Positions 55,319 to 64,000 of a stretch of DNA of 64,000 nucleotides are shown here, piece by piece. The notes below the pieces were generated by a model, which saw nothing but the letters and a program-made list of their open reading frames with translations, made no database searches and was not told where the DNA came from. The DNA comes from Pseudobdellovibrionaceae bacterium. Its GTDB lineage: Bacteria > Bdellovibrionota > Bdellovibrionia > Bdellovibrionales > UBA1609. Numbering within the stretch: the first letter of the stretch is position 1; the number at the start of each line of letters is the position of its first letter. The DNA lies in assembly GCA_023954155.1 (NCBI GenBank), contig JAMLIO010000004.1, positions 188,436 through 252,435 on the forward strand, read 5' to 3'. The position numbers and the translations under genes were made by a program.

Positions 55319-56454
55319 CTTCCGCCTCCTCCTGTACCACTGCCAGGAAAAAGTCTTCGGGGGGTAAAATTACCTCCGCCTTGGTTGTTTCTTTGCAGGC
55401 CTTGCCCAAAAGGGGAGGTGCCGTTTTGAGGAACAATCCCTGGTCCTCCTCCGAGTGGGCTTGTGTTGCCTCCCGCGGCCCCAGGGGCTAAAGGAGATTC
55501 AAGAGGATTGCCTTGCGAGTTCATCTGAATGATGGTTTTTACATTCACATTATTAGTAAAGTAAATTGGGATATAACTGATGATATCAAAGGTCTTTTTA
55601 TTTTGACCTGTTTTATCCAGAGCGCGTTCTATTTCCAGTTCAAGTTGTACGGCTAAAGGTAAAGAGTCACGGGTGACATCGTCTCCGTTTTGGTCTGACA
55701 TCCATCGTTCAATCCACTCAATATTTTCACCACGCACCCTAAGATATTTAAGTTCAAATCTGGTGACGTCTTCAAGCAAAACGCTGGCATCGCCCCCCAC
55801 ATTGACCTCGCCGTCCAAAAAGTAGGAGAGACGTCGCCATAAACAATTTGTACTTTCGTTGCGATTGGCCCTGCGACGACAGGTGTCGGTGTAATATCCC
55901 ACCTCAACAAGGTCACTGGCTTTGACGTTTTTGCGAATTTTAACACCACTTACGGAGGTAAAATCAATTTTATTTTTTTCGCCTAAAAATTGGGTGACGA
56001 TCAGTTCTTCGCGTGGTTCGTAAGTTGGGGGAGGAAGAGGGTTTTGGGGCCCAGTACCAGCACCTTGATCATTGGGGTCAGGATCGCTTCCATCATTGGG
56101 ATTAGTCTGTTGTGTTTGCCCCTGATTCACTTGGCTTTTCTGCCATTCACGAATGCGTTCTCTTTGGGCTTCGTTGTAAACTGCAATGTAAATATCTCTG
56201 GTGTTAAAGGCACGACTAATATCGGATTTGATGATGCGGGCTGCGGCTTTAAGTTCTCTGGACTGCTCCACTTCAATGCGAATCTTTTGACTGCGTTGTG
56301 TAGTCGTCTTCATCATTTCGCTGGTGAAGTAACCTAAAAAAGCTAAAATCGTCAGCGCAATCATCAACTCGATCAGAGTAAAACCTTGTAGCGCGCGGAG
56401 GGAAGCGTAGGGCTTTGCAGAGGAAGTAAAAAATATAACATTAGGCCCCTTCAA
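55315..56454 (-). CDS. gspJ: Type II secretion minor pseudopilin GspJ
   Basis: This 379-residue protein has the prepilin cleavage/methylation site QG/FTLIELMIALTILAF. A beta-rich domain (WRRLSYFLDGEVNVGG, EDVTRFELKYLRVRGENIEWIERW) follows. Unusual: a low-complexity Asn/Pro/Asp/Gln loop (about 110-140) and a Gly/Pro/Asn tail (about 310-379), making it clearly longer than usual for GspJ (about 200). gspI and gspK overlap it by 4 bp each. Confidence 0.88.
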   Translation of the reverse strand: MKGPNVIFFTSSAKPYASLRALQGFTLIELMIALTILAFLGYFTSEMMKTTTQRSQKIRIEVEQSRELKAAARIIKSDISRAFNTRDIYIAVYNEAQRERIREWQKSQVNQGQTQQTNPNDGSDPDPNDQGAGTGPQNPLPPPTYEPREELIVTQFLGEKNKIDFTSVSGVKIRKNVKASDLVEVGYYTDTCRRRANRNESTNCLWRRLSYFLDGEVNVGGDASVLLEDVTRFELKYLRVRGENIEWIERWMSDQNGDDVTRDSLPLAVQLELEIERALDKTGQNKKTFDIISYIPIYFTNNVNVKTIIQMNSQGNPLESPLAPGAAGGNTSPLGGGPGIVPQNGTSPFGQGLQRNNQGGGNFTPRRLFPGSGTGGGGR

Positions 56455-57056
56455 AACCCACCTCCGCTGCTTTCGCCTTGATTTCCTCCACCTAATGCCC
56501 CACCCAGTCCTTGTTGAAGACCATTGCCCCCGCCTGTACCAGGAAGTCCCATAGTGAGGTTGCGATCATAATCCACGAAGTAAGTGGCAATATCAAAATT
56601 TAGGGGTTCCATATTGCCCTTTTGATAGATCACAGTCACTTTGACTTCTTTGATCGAGGCCACAAGGTAATCTCGGAATTGTGACATCACGGCCACAAGC
56701 ATTTGGTCTTCACCGTCTGTGTTGACAATAGAGGTGAGGTCAGGAAGTTCAATGTTTTTAGCTTCCCACTCCCAACGATAATCTTCATACCGCGAGCCTT
56801 CAAAAGTTCCGCTTTGCAACTGTTCAATAGGTAAGGAAGGAACATCTTGTCCATAACGGGCTTCCACTTCGAGCATTTTAAGTTGTAAAAGTTGAACCAC
56901 TTCTTCTTTAATTTTAGACTTTTGATAACGGCGCACGTTACCTGACCAACTGCTGGCAATCAAAGCAGATAAAGTGGCCAGAATGGCCACGGCAATTAAA
57001 ACTTCTACTAATGTGAAACCAGATGAAATTGGTTTTTTTTGAGAAGTACAGGTCAC
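56451..57056 (-). CDS. gspI: Type II secretion minor pseudopilin GspI
   Basis: This 201-residue protein has the prepilin site SG/FTLVEVLIAVAILATLSALIAS, then WEWEAKNIELPDL and IKEVKVTVIYQKG, which fit GspI. The C-terminal about 30 residues are Gly-rich and probably disordered (GLPGTGGGNGLQQGLGG), an extension beyond the usual about 120-130. GspI seeds the minor pseudopilin tip complex. Shares one base with the gspH stop and overlaps gspJ by 4 bp. Confidence 0.88.
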   Translation of the reverse strand: MTCTSQKKPISSGFTLVEVLIAVAILATLSALIASSWSGNVRRYQKSKIKEEVVQLLQLKMLEVEARYGQDVPSLPIEQLQSGTFEGSRYEDYRWEWEAKNIELPDLTSIVNTDGEDQMLVAVMSQFRDYLVASIKEVKVTVIYQKGNMEPLNFDIATYFVDYDRNLTMGLPGTGGGNGLQQGLGGALGGGNQGESSGGGF

Positions 57057-57739
57057 TACTTTTGATCCTCCAGCTCTTCAATATCAATATGCCCGTCAAA
57101 GATATTGATGGCTCCAGTCAGTGGGACTGTGGCCAGAGTCCATTTAAGGGCCTCATCATCAGTTTGAACCTGAATGACGGCGAACTCAACTAAGCCTTCA
57201 GGGAAAAAATGAATGGCGATCTCACCCTCGGTGAAATCCTCTTTAATCCCTTGCAGTTGAACTTTTTTGACTACGAGGTTTCCAGGAAAATCTTTGCCAT
57301 TAGGGGGAGTGAACTTCGTATCCACCTTAAAGGGGTTGGTCTTTTGATATTCTTCTTCTTGATCTTCACGCATATCCTTGCGGTTTTGAATGAATTTGAG
57401 CCGTTCATCGGGATCATCTAAAAGCACTTTTTGTGGGGCTGTGTCCACCCAATAAAAAGTCCTTTGTGTACGAGGTTCGATATCAAACACCAAACGATAA
57501 GTGGCATTTTTTAGAAGAGCCTGATTTTGAATCTCACGCGCCATAAGTGAAAATCTGCGCACTTCCGCACGAATCTCACGGTCGCTTTTAGAAAACATGG
57601 TAGGAACTAAAATGGCGGCAATGCCGCCCACAATCAACAGAACAATTAAGAGTTCCATTAAAGTGAAGCCCACAGCGGAAAAGACTTTACTGTTCTTAAA
57701 CAAAGAGTAAAGCGGGTAAGCTGTGGACTTCTTAAACAT
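57056..57739 (-). CDS. gspH: Type II secretion minor pseudopilin GspH
   Basis: This 227-residue protein has the prepilin site AVG/FTLMELLIVLLIVGGIAAI; the N-terminal leader is longer than usual (about 23 residues). EIQNQALLKNATYRLVFDIE and EGEIAIHFFPEGLVEFAVI are the GspH/FimT core strands. A charged helical insert (about 90-120, DEQEEEYQKTN-like) is present. It belongs to the pseudopilus shaft, between G and I. Confidence 0.88.
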   Translation of the reverse strand: MFKKSTAYPLYSLFKNSKVFSAVGFTLMELLIVLLIVGGIAAILVPTMFSKSDREIRAEVRRFSLMAREIQNQALLKNATYRLVFDIEPRTQRTFYWVDTAPQKVLLDDPDERLKFIQNRKDMREDQEEEYQKTNPFKVDTKFTPPNGKDFPGNLVVKKVQLQGIKEDFTEGEIAIHFFPEGLVEFAVIQVQTDDEALKWTLATVPLTGAINIFDGHIDIEELEDQK

Positions 57740-57755
57740 GGAGGTCCTTTAACTG

Positions 57756-58184
57756 TTAGATTTCATCAAAAGAGATGTCTTCGTCATAACCCGATCCACC
57801 CTCTTGACCATCTTTGCCAAAAGATTTCAAAACAAAACCGCCACCTTCAAGCTCGTAAATAAAATCTCTATTCCAAGCGTCTTTAAGATCTTTGCCGCCT
57901 CTCATGTAAGGTGTAGGGCCCCAGTTGTCGCACACATCTTCGCTAGGTTTTTGTATAAGTTGATCTAAAGAGGTAGGGTATTGGTTGCAATCTCCATAAA
58001 AAGATTCAAGAGCAGTAGATACTTTACCCATAGAGATTTTTGTCATACGCACATTGGCTTTGTCTCTTTGACCTGTCACGTTGGGTAATAATAAGGCCAT
58101 AAGACCGCCTAAGATCACCAGAACGATCATGATTTCGACTAAAGTAAAACCTTGTTGAGATAGTGTGGGTTTGTTTTTTTGCAC
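57756..58184 (-). CDS. gspG: Type II secretion major pseudopilin GspG
   Basis: The start is the GTG at 58184, with GGAGG upstream; the longer frame to 58310 overlaps gspF and lacks a signal. The protein has 142 residues. The leader QKNKPTLSQQG is cleaved before FTLVEIMIVLVILGGLMALL. DSLDQLIQKP-type (TSLDQLIQKPSEDVCDNWG) and GGKDLKDAWNRDFIYEL, SGYDEDISF are the GspG calcium/disulfide-loop region. It forms the pseudopilus. It lies 56 bp after gspF. Confidence 0.93.
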   Translation of the reverse strand: MQKNKPTLSQQGFTLVEIMIVLVILGGLMALLLPNVTGQRDKANVRMTKISMGKVSTALESFYGDCNQYPTSLDQLIQKPSEDVCDNWGPTPYMRGGKDLKDAWNRDFIYELEGGGFVLKSFGKDGQEGGSGYDEDISFDEI

Positions 58185-58239
58185 AGTAAATCCTCCGAGT
58201 GTGTATATTATGATAAACTTCATTTTTGTCTTATGTATA

Positions 58240-59457
58240 TTAGCCTGCAAAGTTTTGCATTTCAAACATTGGAACAATGATTGAGAAAACCACGATAGCA
58301 ATAACGCCACCCATCATGATGAGCATCACAGGTTCTAATAAAGAGGTGAGCCCTTCAATCTCGTTTTTGACTTGAAAGTCATAGGCGTCACTGACTTGGT
58401 TGAGCATATTTTCCAGCTCGCCAGTTTTTTCACCCACGTTGATCATGTGGATCACAATAGGGGGGAATTGTCCTGATTTTTTTAAAGGACCCGCAATGGA
58501 TTCCCCTTCGCGAATGTTTTCGCGGGCTTTGTCCACGGCTTTGGCCAGAACTTCATTGTTCACCACGTTTCTCACTATGGCTAGGGAATTTAGCATAGGC
58601 ACACCCCCAGCCAGTAGGGTAGAGAGGGTTCGAGTGAAGCGACTCACAGCAATGATACGGGCTAATTTTCCAATGACAGGTAAGTTTAAGACAATGGCGT
58701 CCCAAGATTCTTCGCCTTTTGGAGTGCGTTTCCACGAGATGAAGATGGCGACAGTAATACCAATAAGAATCAGCATTCCCAACCAGTTAGCGACAACAAA
58801 ATCACTTAAATTAAAAACCACTTGTGAGATCCATGGCAGTTCCAGTCCTTCTTCGGCATCAAACACTTCACGCATTTTAGGCACAAGGAACACAAAAAGA
58901 CCGATCATCACTAGAATGGTAAAGCTGATCATAATGCTGGGGTAAATCATAGCAGACTTAACTTTGCTGCTTAACTCATGCTGTGCTTCTAAAAATTCGG
59001 CCAGACGAATGAGAATCACATCCAAAGTTCCTGACATTTCCCCCGCTTCACACATAGAGACATAAATCTTATTAAAAATCTTGGGATACTTTAAAAGTCC
59101 TTTATAGAAACTTCCCCCTTCGTTCACAAAATTGCGGATATCTGCAAAAGCCAATTTTAATTTTTGGTTTTCAGACTGTTCTGCAACGGCTCCTAAGGCT
59201 TCGACTAGGGGAATGGAAGCTTTAAGCAGTGTAGCCAACTGACGTGTAGTTTGCGATAGGTCTTGAATGTTCACTTTGGCATTAGAGCCAGTAGCCGTGC
59301 TGCCTTTGCTTTTCTTTTTGGTTTTGTCTTTAATTTCGCTGGCAAAAATCCCGTCTTTTTTGAGTTTTAAACGAGCCGCACGAATATTCTCAGCGTCAGT
59401 TTGGCCTTTGACCGTGCGTCCCTGTTTGTTGATTCCTTTGTATTCAAAAATCGGCAT
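58240..59457 (-). CDS. gspF: Type II secretion inner membrane protein GspF
   Basis: This 405-residue protein has two tandem T2SSF domains: FYKGLLKYPKIFNKIYVSMCEAGEMSGTLD-type motifs are split here between about 115-150 and 315-350 (GPLKKSGQFPPIVIHMINVGEKTGELE). There are three transmembrane helices (about 170-190, 220-240, 375-395). It is the platform protein that works with GspE. VKGQTDAENIRAARLKLKKDG at the start is typical. Confidence 0.94.
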   Translation of the reverse strand: MPIFEYKGINKQGRTVKGQTDAENIRAARLKLKKDGIFASEIKDKTKKKSKGSTATGSNAKVNIQDLSQTTRQLATLLKASIPLVEALGAVAEQSENQKLKLAFADIRNFVNEGGSFYKGLLKYPKIFNKIYVSMCEAGEMSGTLDVILIRLAEFLEAQHELSSKVKSAMIYPSIMISFTILVMIGLFVFLVPKMREVFDAEEGLELPWISQVVFNLSDFVVANWLGMLILIGITVAIFISWKRTPKGEESWDAIVLNLPVIGKLARIIAVSRFTRTLSTLLAGGVPMLNSLAIVRNVVNNEVLAKAVDKARENIREGESIAGPLKKSGQFPPIVIHMINVGEKTGELENMLNQVSDAYDFQVKNEIEGLTSLLEPVMLIMMGGVIAIVVFSIIVPMFEMQNFAG

Positions 59458-59471
59458 TTAAAGACGGCTCC

Positions 59472-61160
59472 TTAGGTGTCTACTTGTGTATTAGCGAGAA
59501 CCTCTTCGATGGAAGTCACACCTTCCATAGCTTTATTGATCCCATGCTCTCTAAAGGTGATCATTCCGTTTTTAATAGCCTGTTTGCGAATGGTTCCCCC
59601 ATCTTCACGAGTCATGATCAAGGAACGAATCTCATCATTTACAAGCAAAAATTCTTGAATCAAGGTACGACCTAAATAACCTTTTTGATTGCATTGCGAG
59701 CACCCTACGGGACGACAGAACTTGGCCCCTATCACATCAGAACGATTAAGTTCTAAAGAGGTCAGCTCAGCATCTGTAGGTTCATAATGCTCTTTGCAAT
59801 TAGGGCAAAGAACACGCACCAGACGCTGGGCAATCACACCTAAAAGAGAAGTGGCAATCAGAAAGGGTTCACACCCCATATCAATCAAACGGGGAAACAC
59901 CCCAGAAGAGTCGTTGGTGTGAATGGTCGAGAGCACTAAGTGACCCGTAAGAGAAGCGTTGATGGAAATTTCTGCGGTTTCAAGGTCACGAATCTCCCCC
60001 ACCATCACGATGTTAGGGTCTTGACGTAAGATGGCTCTCAGTCCTTGAGCAAAGGTCAGTCCAATGCGGTGATTGACTTGAATCTGACCTACGCCATGAA
60101 TTCTTTGTTCCACAGGGTCTTCGACTGTGACAATGTTTTTATCCACGGTGTTGATCTTTTGTAAGCAGGAGTAAAGGGTGGTGGACTTCCCCGAACCCGT
60201 AGGACCTGTGACCAGCATAATGCCGTAGGTCTTTTGCAGCACCTTATCAATCTGCACCAGCGACTCTTTAGAAAATCCTAATTGATTTAAATCTAAAATC
60301 ACATTGGACCTGTCTTGCAAACGCATCACGATGCGCTCTCCGAAAGCGGTGGGCACGGTACTTAAACGCACATCAATGTCTTTTCCCGCAAGTTTTAATG
60401 GAATCCGACCATCTTGAGGAAGACGCTTTTCTGCAATGTTAAGGTTGGCCATCACTTTAATTCTAGAGGTGATGGCATTTTGCAATTTTTTGGGTGGCTT
60501 AAAAATATCAAAGAGCACACCATCAATACGAAACCGCACTACCATGTCTTTTTCGTAGGGTTCGATGTGAATATCTGAAGCCTTTTCTTTGACGGCACGG
60601 AACAGTAAAGAGTTGACCAGTTTGATCACAGGCGCGTCGTCTTCGTCAGCATCTAAAAGATCAATCACAGGATCATCAAGATCATACTCTTCTTGAGCAA
60701 TATCCTCTAAACCTTTGAAGTTAGCCGTACTTTTTTCATAAACTTTGTTGATCGCCTCTTTGATCACAGGGCTTGTGGTCACAATAGATTTTACGGGACG
60801 ACCAAAGATCACTTTAAGATCATCTAGAACGCGATAGTTTAAAGGATTGGACACCAAAACTTTAATATGTGTCTTCTCGTCTTTAAAAGGTAAAACTTCA
60901 TGGGTTTTGGCGAAGTTAATAGGAATATCGCGTACAAGATCAGCAGAAATGTCGTTGTACGGAATGTCCTCCATATATTCAAAATTTAATAGACCACAAA
61001 GTTGTTTGACTATTTCGTCGGCAGTTTTAAGTGATTTGCCTTCGAGTTCATTAAAGAGAGTTTGCCCATTAGCAAGACGAGTCCTAAATAAGGAGTCTAG
61101 CTGTGTTTTATTTAAGCTAGTGCTTCGGAGCAAAATTTGATCAAGGGACATTTTGGCCAT
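59472..61160 (-). CDS. gspE: Type II secretion ATPase GspE
   Basis: This 562-residue hexameric ATPase powers secretion. The N1E domain, then the Walker A motif GPTGSGKSTT about residue 320, the Asp box DRSNVILDLNQLGF, the Walker B region ILRQDPNIVMVGEIRDLETAEI, and a zinc finger (VLCPNCKEHY and CSQCNQKGYLGR, four Cys) are all intact. It drives pseudopilus assembly with GspF, L and M. First gene of the minus-strand gsp operon, divergent to gspC. Confidence 0.96.
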   Translation of the reverse strand: MAKMSLDQILLRSTSLNKTQLDSLFRTRLANGQTLFNELEGKSLKTADEIVKQLCGLLNFEYMEDIPYNDISADLVRDIPINFAKTHEVLPFKDEKTHIKVLVSNPLNYRVLDDLKVIFGRPVKSIVTTSPVIKEAINKVYEKSTANFKGLEDIAQEEYDLDDPVIDLLDADEDDAPVIKLVNSLLFRAVKEKASDIHIEPYEKDMVVRFRIDGVLFDIFKPPKKLQNAITSRIKVMANLNIAEKRLPQDGRIPLKLAGKDIDVRLSTVPTAFGERIVMRLQDRSNVILDLNQLGFSKESLVQIDKVLQKTYGIMLVTGPTGSGKSTTLYSCLQKINTVDKNIVTVEDPVEQRIHGVGQIQVNHRIGLTFAQGLRAILRQDPNIVMVGEIRDLETAEISINASLTGHLVLSTIHTNDSSGVFPRLIDMGCEPFLIATSLLGVIAQRLVRVLCPNCKEHYEPTDAELTSLELNRSDVIGAKFCRPVGCSQCNQKGYLGRTLIQEFLLVNDEIRSLIMTREDGGTIRKQAIKNGMITFREHGINKAMEGVTSIEEVLANTQVDT

Positions 61161-61366
61161 AGGGCTATTGTGTCTTAATTCTTCACAAAAGAAAAGCCCC
61201 TACATGTGTGACCAGAATGGGACCAAAAAAAAGTAACACGACCATGGTCTGGTGTAACTTAAAACTTTTTTTACTGGCAATAAGTTGGTAATCTATTTGG
61301 GAGTGTAATACTAAAGTTTGAGAGAAACTTTTGAGGCTTTAGACATTAACAACGAGGCGCGCATCT
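61161..61366. promoter_or_regulatory. Divergent control region between gspE and gspC
   Basis: 206 bp separate the two divergent gsp operons and must carry their promoters. GACCATGGTC (near 61241) is a 10-bp palindrome. Pairs such as TTGGTA with TAATAC (near 61306) are promoter-like but with short spacing. A central regulator is likely but unidentified. Confidence 0.4.
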
Positions 61367-62311
61367 TTGAGTAAAACAAAAAGACCTCCTTTTGAAGGAC
61401 TTTACATTTATATATTTCTTATTCTGCTCGCATTTGTTCTGGCAGATCTTGCTGTCATTCGTATGCAAATGTATTTGGAAGGTCAAAAGTCTCCTGCCAC
61501 AGGCGCTGGTGCCAGCATGAGAATGGCGGGGGGGCCTAGTCAAAGAACACCCACACCACCTGATAAGTACAGAATCATTCCTGATCGCAACCTTTTCAAT
61601 GCTGATGGCTTAATTCCTCCTCCTATTGGAGCGGGTGATGGAGGACTTGAGGTTGATAACGAGTCAGGTCCTGTGAAAACAGATTTACCAATTCAATTAC
61701 TAGGAACCATTGTGCATGCAAACCCCTACAGGTCTATTGCCAGTATGCTTTTGCAAGGAGAGAGTGAACCCGATGCCGTCAAAGTGGGCGATCCTTTAAA
61801 GGACTTAGCTGAAGTTTTAGGAATCTTTAGACGACGAGTGGTCTTTAGAAATTTAAAAAATCAACGCTTAGAATACATCGAGATCCCAGAAGATCAGATC
61901 ATTGCAGAACGCAGTAAAGCTCCGAAGATGCCTGTGATGAATGCAGGTGGACCTAAAATTGATCGCAAGGGCAATGAATTCACAGTGAATCGTATGGATG
62001 TGAAAAATCAGTTGGACGATTACATGAGTCTAGCACGTACAGCTCGAGCGGTTCCTCATATTGATCCGCGTACAGGCGAGATGACAGGCTTTAAGATCAC
62101 ACGTATGGCGCCAGGCAGTCTGTTTCAAACTTTGGGATTGCAACCTGGGGATGTGGTCACGGGAGTGAATGGCGAAAACATTTCGTCAGCCAATAAAGCT
62201 TTAGAAATTTTTGGAATGTTAAAGAACCAGGTTGATTCTGTGGATAAGGTTTCAATCAGTATTCAGAGAAACGGCAGTAACCAAGAATTGAGTTATAATG
62301 TTTCGGATTAG
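61367..62311 (+). CDS. gspC: Type II secretion protein GspC with C-terminal PDZ domain
   Basis: This 314-residue protein has a TTG start. One transmembrane helix (about 9-31, GLYIYIFLILLAFVLADLAV) is followed by a homology region (IQLLGTIVHANPYRSIASMLL, EVLGIFRRRVVFRN). The last about 95 residues are a PDZ domain (FKITRMAPGSLFQTLGLQ, then GDVVTGVNGENISS), as in classic GspC. GspC links the inner-membrane platform to the GspD secretin. gspD starts 10 bp downstream, in the same operon. Confidence 0.9.
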   Translation: MSKTKRPPFEGLYIYIFLILLAFVLADLAVIRMQMYLEGQKSPATGAGASMRMAGGPSQRTPTPPDKYRIIPDRNLFNADGLIPPPIGAGDGGLEVDNESGPVKTDLPIQLLGTIVHANPYRSIASMLLQGESEPDAVKVGDPLKDLAEVLGIFRRRVVFRNLKNQRLEYIEIPEDQIIAERSKAPKMPVMNAGGPKIDRKGNEFTVNRMDVKNQLDDYMSLARTARAVPHIDPRTGEMTGFKITRMAPGSLFQTLGLQPGDVVTGVNGENISSANKALEIFGMLKNQVDSVDKVSISIQRNGSNQELSYNVSD

Positions 62312-62320
62312 GAGGATCCA

Positions 62321-64000
62321 ATGTTAGCCAAAATGTGGATGTGCGCTCTCAGTGCCATTGTTCTGTTCGTGGGGACAAGTGTGTCTCACGCACAATTTAA
62401 CGATCCTAATCAATATCGACCAGATACGGAAGAGGCTGCTGTGCCCGTGTCACCAGGTGGTGTACCTCTGAGCCGCGCCCATCCTGAAGACATCACGGAT
62501 AAAAATTACCCTGATCTGATTGAAAACTTTGATTATCCTGATGTGGACATCAGAGACCTAGTGAAGGTGATGAGTGAACTTACAGGGAAAAACTTTATTG
62601 TTGACCCTACGGTGCGCAGTAAAAAGATCACCATCATTGCCCGTTCCCCGATCACTGTGGCTCAAGCCTATAAGGCCTTCTTGTCGGCTTTAGCGATTAA
62701 CCAGATCACAGTGGTTCCTAGCGGACCTTTTTTAAAAGTGGTCAATGCCAAAGAAGCTCTTAAGGACAGCATTGAGACCTATTCTGGGGCTTACTTTCCG
62801 AACTCGGATCAAATGATCACAAAGATCATCAAGCTTCGTTATATTCCCGCCTCAGAGTTAGATAAAAGTTTAAGATCTTTATACTCTAGAGACGGTGACA
62901 TTAAACCCTATGAACCCACCAATTCTTTAATCATTTCGGATTATGGTTCTAACGTGGATCGTATGGTGAAAATCATTGAACAGCTCGATGTTCCTGGGTT
63001 TGAAGAAAAGATGGAAGTGGTCCCGATCTTGTATGCTGTGGCCAAAGATATTGCTGACCTGATCAATGACATCATCAATAAGGGTGAGGGTAACAATAGA
63101 TTTGGTGCAGGCGGGGGAGTGCCTAGATTCCGTCGAGCAGGAAACCAAACCGACAGTGGAGTTTCAAGTTCTGTGAACCTGTCTTTTGTCACCTCTGATC
63201 CACGTACTAACTCAGTGATTGTTGTGGGGAACCAAGAGGGTATTGGAAAAGCGAAAGGTTTGATCAAGCAATTGGACTTCAGTATCAATGCTGATGCCCA
63301 AGGTGGAGTGTATGTGTATTACGTGAAGCACTCCAATGCTGAAGACATTGAAAAGACTTTAAGTGGTATTGCTGAGGAGTCTAAAAAAGTTGCAGAAAAA
63401 AACACTCCAGGTCGTAACGCTAATAACAATATGATGGTCTTACCAGAAACAGCTCTACCTACATCTTCTGCGGCGATCTTTAAGAATGATGTGGTAATTC
63501 GTGCAGATAAAAACACCAACAGTTTGATCATCACGGCTAGCAAGCAAGACTATGAGCGCATTTCAAGCATTCTGTCTAAGATTGATATTCCTAGAGATCA
63601 GGTGTTTGTGGAAACCATCATTATGGAAATTGACTTGAACAAAACCCGCGAAATTGGGGTGAGTGCGTTCAACTTGATTCCTGGTGAAAAGCAACCCGAT
63701 GGCTCACAAAGTATTGTGGCTCGCCAAGGATTCCAAGGAACGACGAATGCTTTAGCTGAGATTTTAGATCCTACGAATAACCCTTCAGGTGGGGGTGTGT
63801 TCACCTTTGGCGCTGGGACAGAATTTTTATATAAAGACCTTGCTACAAATAAACTTTTCTCTGTGACCTCTATTCTGGGTTTAGTTAAAATGATTCAGAC
63901 TTCAAGTATTGGACATGTTTTGTCTACGCCTAAGATTGTGGCTATGGATAACGAGAAGGCCGTGATTGAAGTGGGACAGGAGTTCACCATTAAGAGTGGG
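62321..64000 (+). CDS. gspD: Type II secretin GspD, partial (runs off the window)
   Basis: The start is the ATG at 62321 with GGAGG 6 nt upstream; 560 codons are visible. A signal peptide ends SVSHA/QFND. Then N0-N1 domains (NFDYPDVDIRDLVKVMSELT, KNFIVDPTVRSKKITIIARS, PYEPTNSLIISDYGSNVDRM) and further N domains with a Gly/Asn-rich insertion near residue 255 follow. The secretin barrel begins near the window end (RDQVFVETIIMEIDLNKTREIGVS). It forms the outer-membrane exit pore. Confidence 0.95.
   Translation, partial: MLAKMWMCALSAIVLFVGTSVSHAQFNDPNQYRPDTEEAAVPVSPGGVPLSRAHPEDITDKNYPDLIENFDYPDVDIRDLVKVMSELTGKNFIVDPTVRSKKITIIARSPITVAQAYKAFLSALAINQITVVPSGPFLKVVNAKEALKDSIETYSGAYFPNSDQMITKIIKLRYIPASELDKSLRSLYSRDGDIKPYEPTNSLIISDYGSNVDRMVKIIEQLDVPGFEEKMEVVPILYAVAKDIADLINDIINKGEGNNRFGAGGGVPRFRRAGNQTDSGVSSSVNLSFVTSDPRTNSVIVVGNQEGIGKAKGLIKQLDFSINADAQGGVYVYYVKHSNAEDIEKTLSGIAEESKKVAEKNTPGRNANNNMMVLPETALPTSSAAIFKNDVVIRADKNTNSLIITASKQDYERISSILSKIDIPRDQVFVETIIMEIDLNKTREIGVSAFNLIPGEKQPDGSQSIVARQGFQGTTNALAEILDPTNNPSGGGVFTFGAGTEFLYKDLATNKLFSVTSILGLVKMIQTSSIGHVLSTPKIVAMDNEKAVIEVGQEFTIKSG

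Overview
The window is a compact stretch of bacterial chromosome of moderate, AT-leaning composition. It most likely comes from the Bdellovibrionota (a Bdellovibrio- or Pseudobdellovibrio-like organism). This is an inference from the whole set: many secreted hydrolases, beta-barrel proteins without named homologues, a type II secretion system whose GspL is PilM-like, a monomeric isocitrate dehydrogenase and a bifunctional Rel. No rRNA or tRNA gene was seen.

Bases 1-15300 are accessory. Two IS3-family elements of the IS407 type (132-1366 and 9712-10997), in the same orientation, bracket gene remnants (an mnmA fragment and a PepSY-protein fragment) and a run of genes for small exported proteins. 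Recognisable exported products are a two-lobed retropepsin-like protease, a trypsin-like protease, a possible CHAP/NlpC-like protein, a protein-glutaminase-like enzyme and an HNH nuclease. A minus-strand operon follows (Ppx/GppA lipoprotein, DUF167, NSUN-type RNA methyltransferase).

Bases 15400-18600 carry a beta-carbonic anhydrase next to a SulP transporter, probably for bicarbonate handling. Bases 18800-28200 hold the translation/RNA cluster rimP-nusA-(micro-ORF)-infB-rbfA-truB-rpsO-pnp, with a 261-bp double-hairpin element between truB and rpsO. Next come a sodium:solute symporter, monomeric Icd, a porin-like protein with a 1479-residue lipoprotein, an M16 peptidase, dut, mutL, miaA, yicC, gmk, rpoZ and rel. 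The end of the window (50000-64000) is a nearly complete type II secretion locus: gspE-F-G-H-I-J-K and gspL-M-N on the minus strand, and gspC-D divergent on the plus strand. gspD runs off the end.

The most unusual feature is a set of three very long inverted-repeat elements (11924-12179, 25269-25529, 48303-48459). Each has near-perfect arms of 50-74 bp and starts exactly at the 3' end of a neighbouring gene. Two share a conserved core of 21 + 18 bp although their outer arms largely differ, and all three share a short motif at the inner end of the arms. They look like a family of gene-end giant hairpins. A 7-bp tandem repeat (about 13.5 copies) just upstream of dut is a second oddity.
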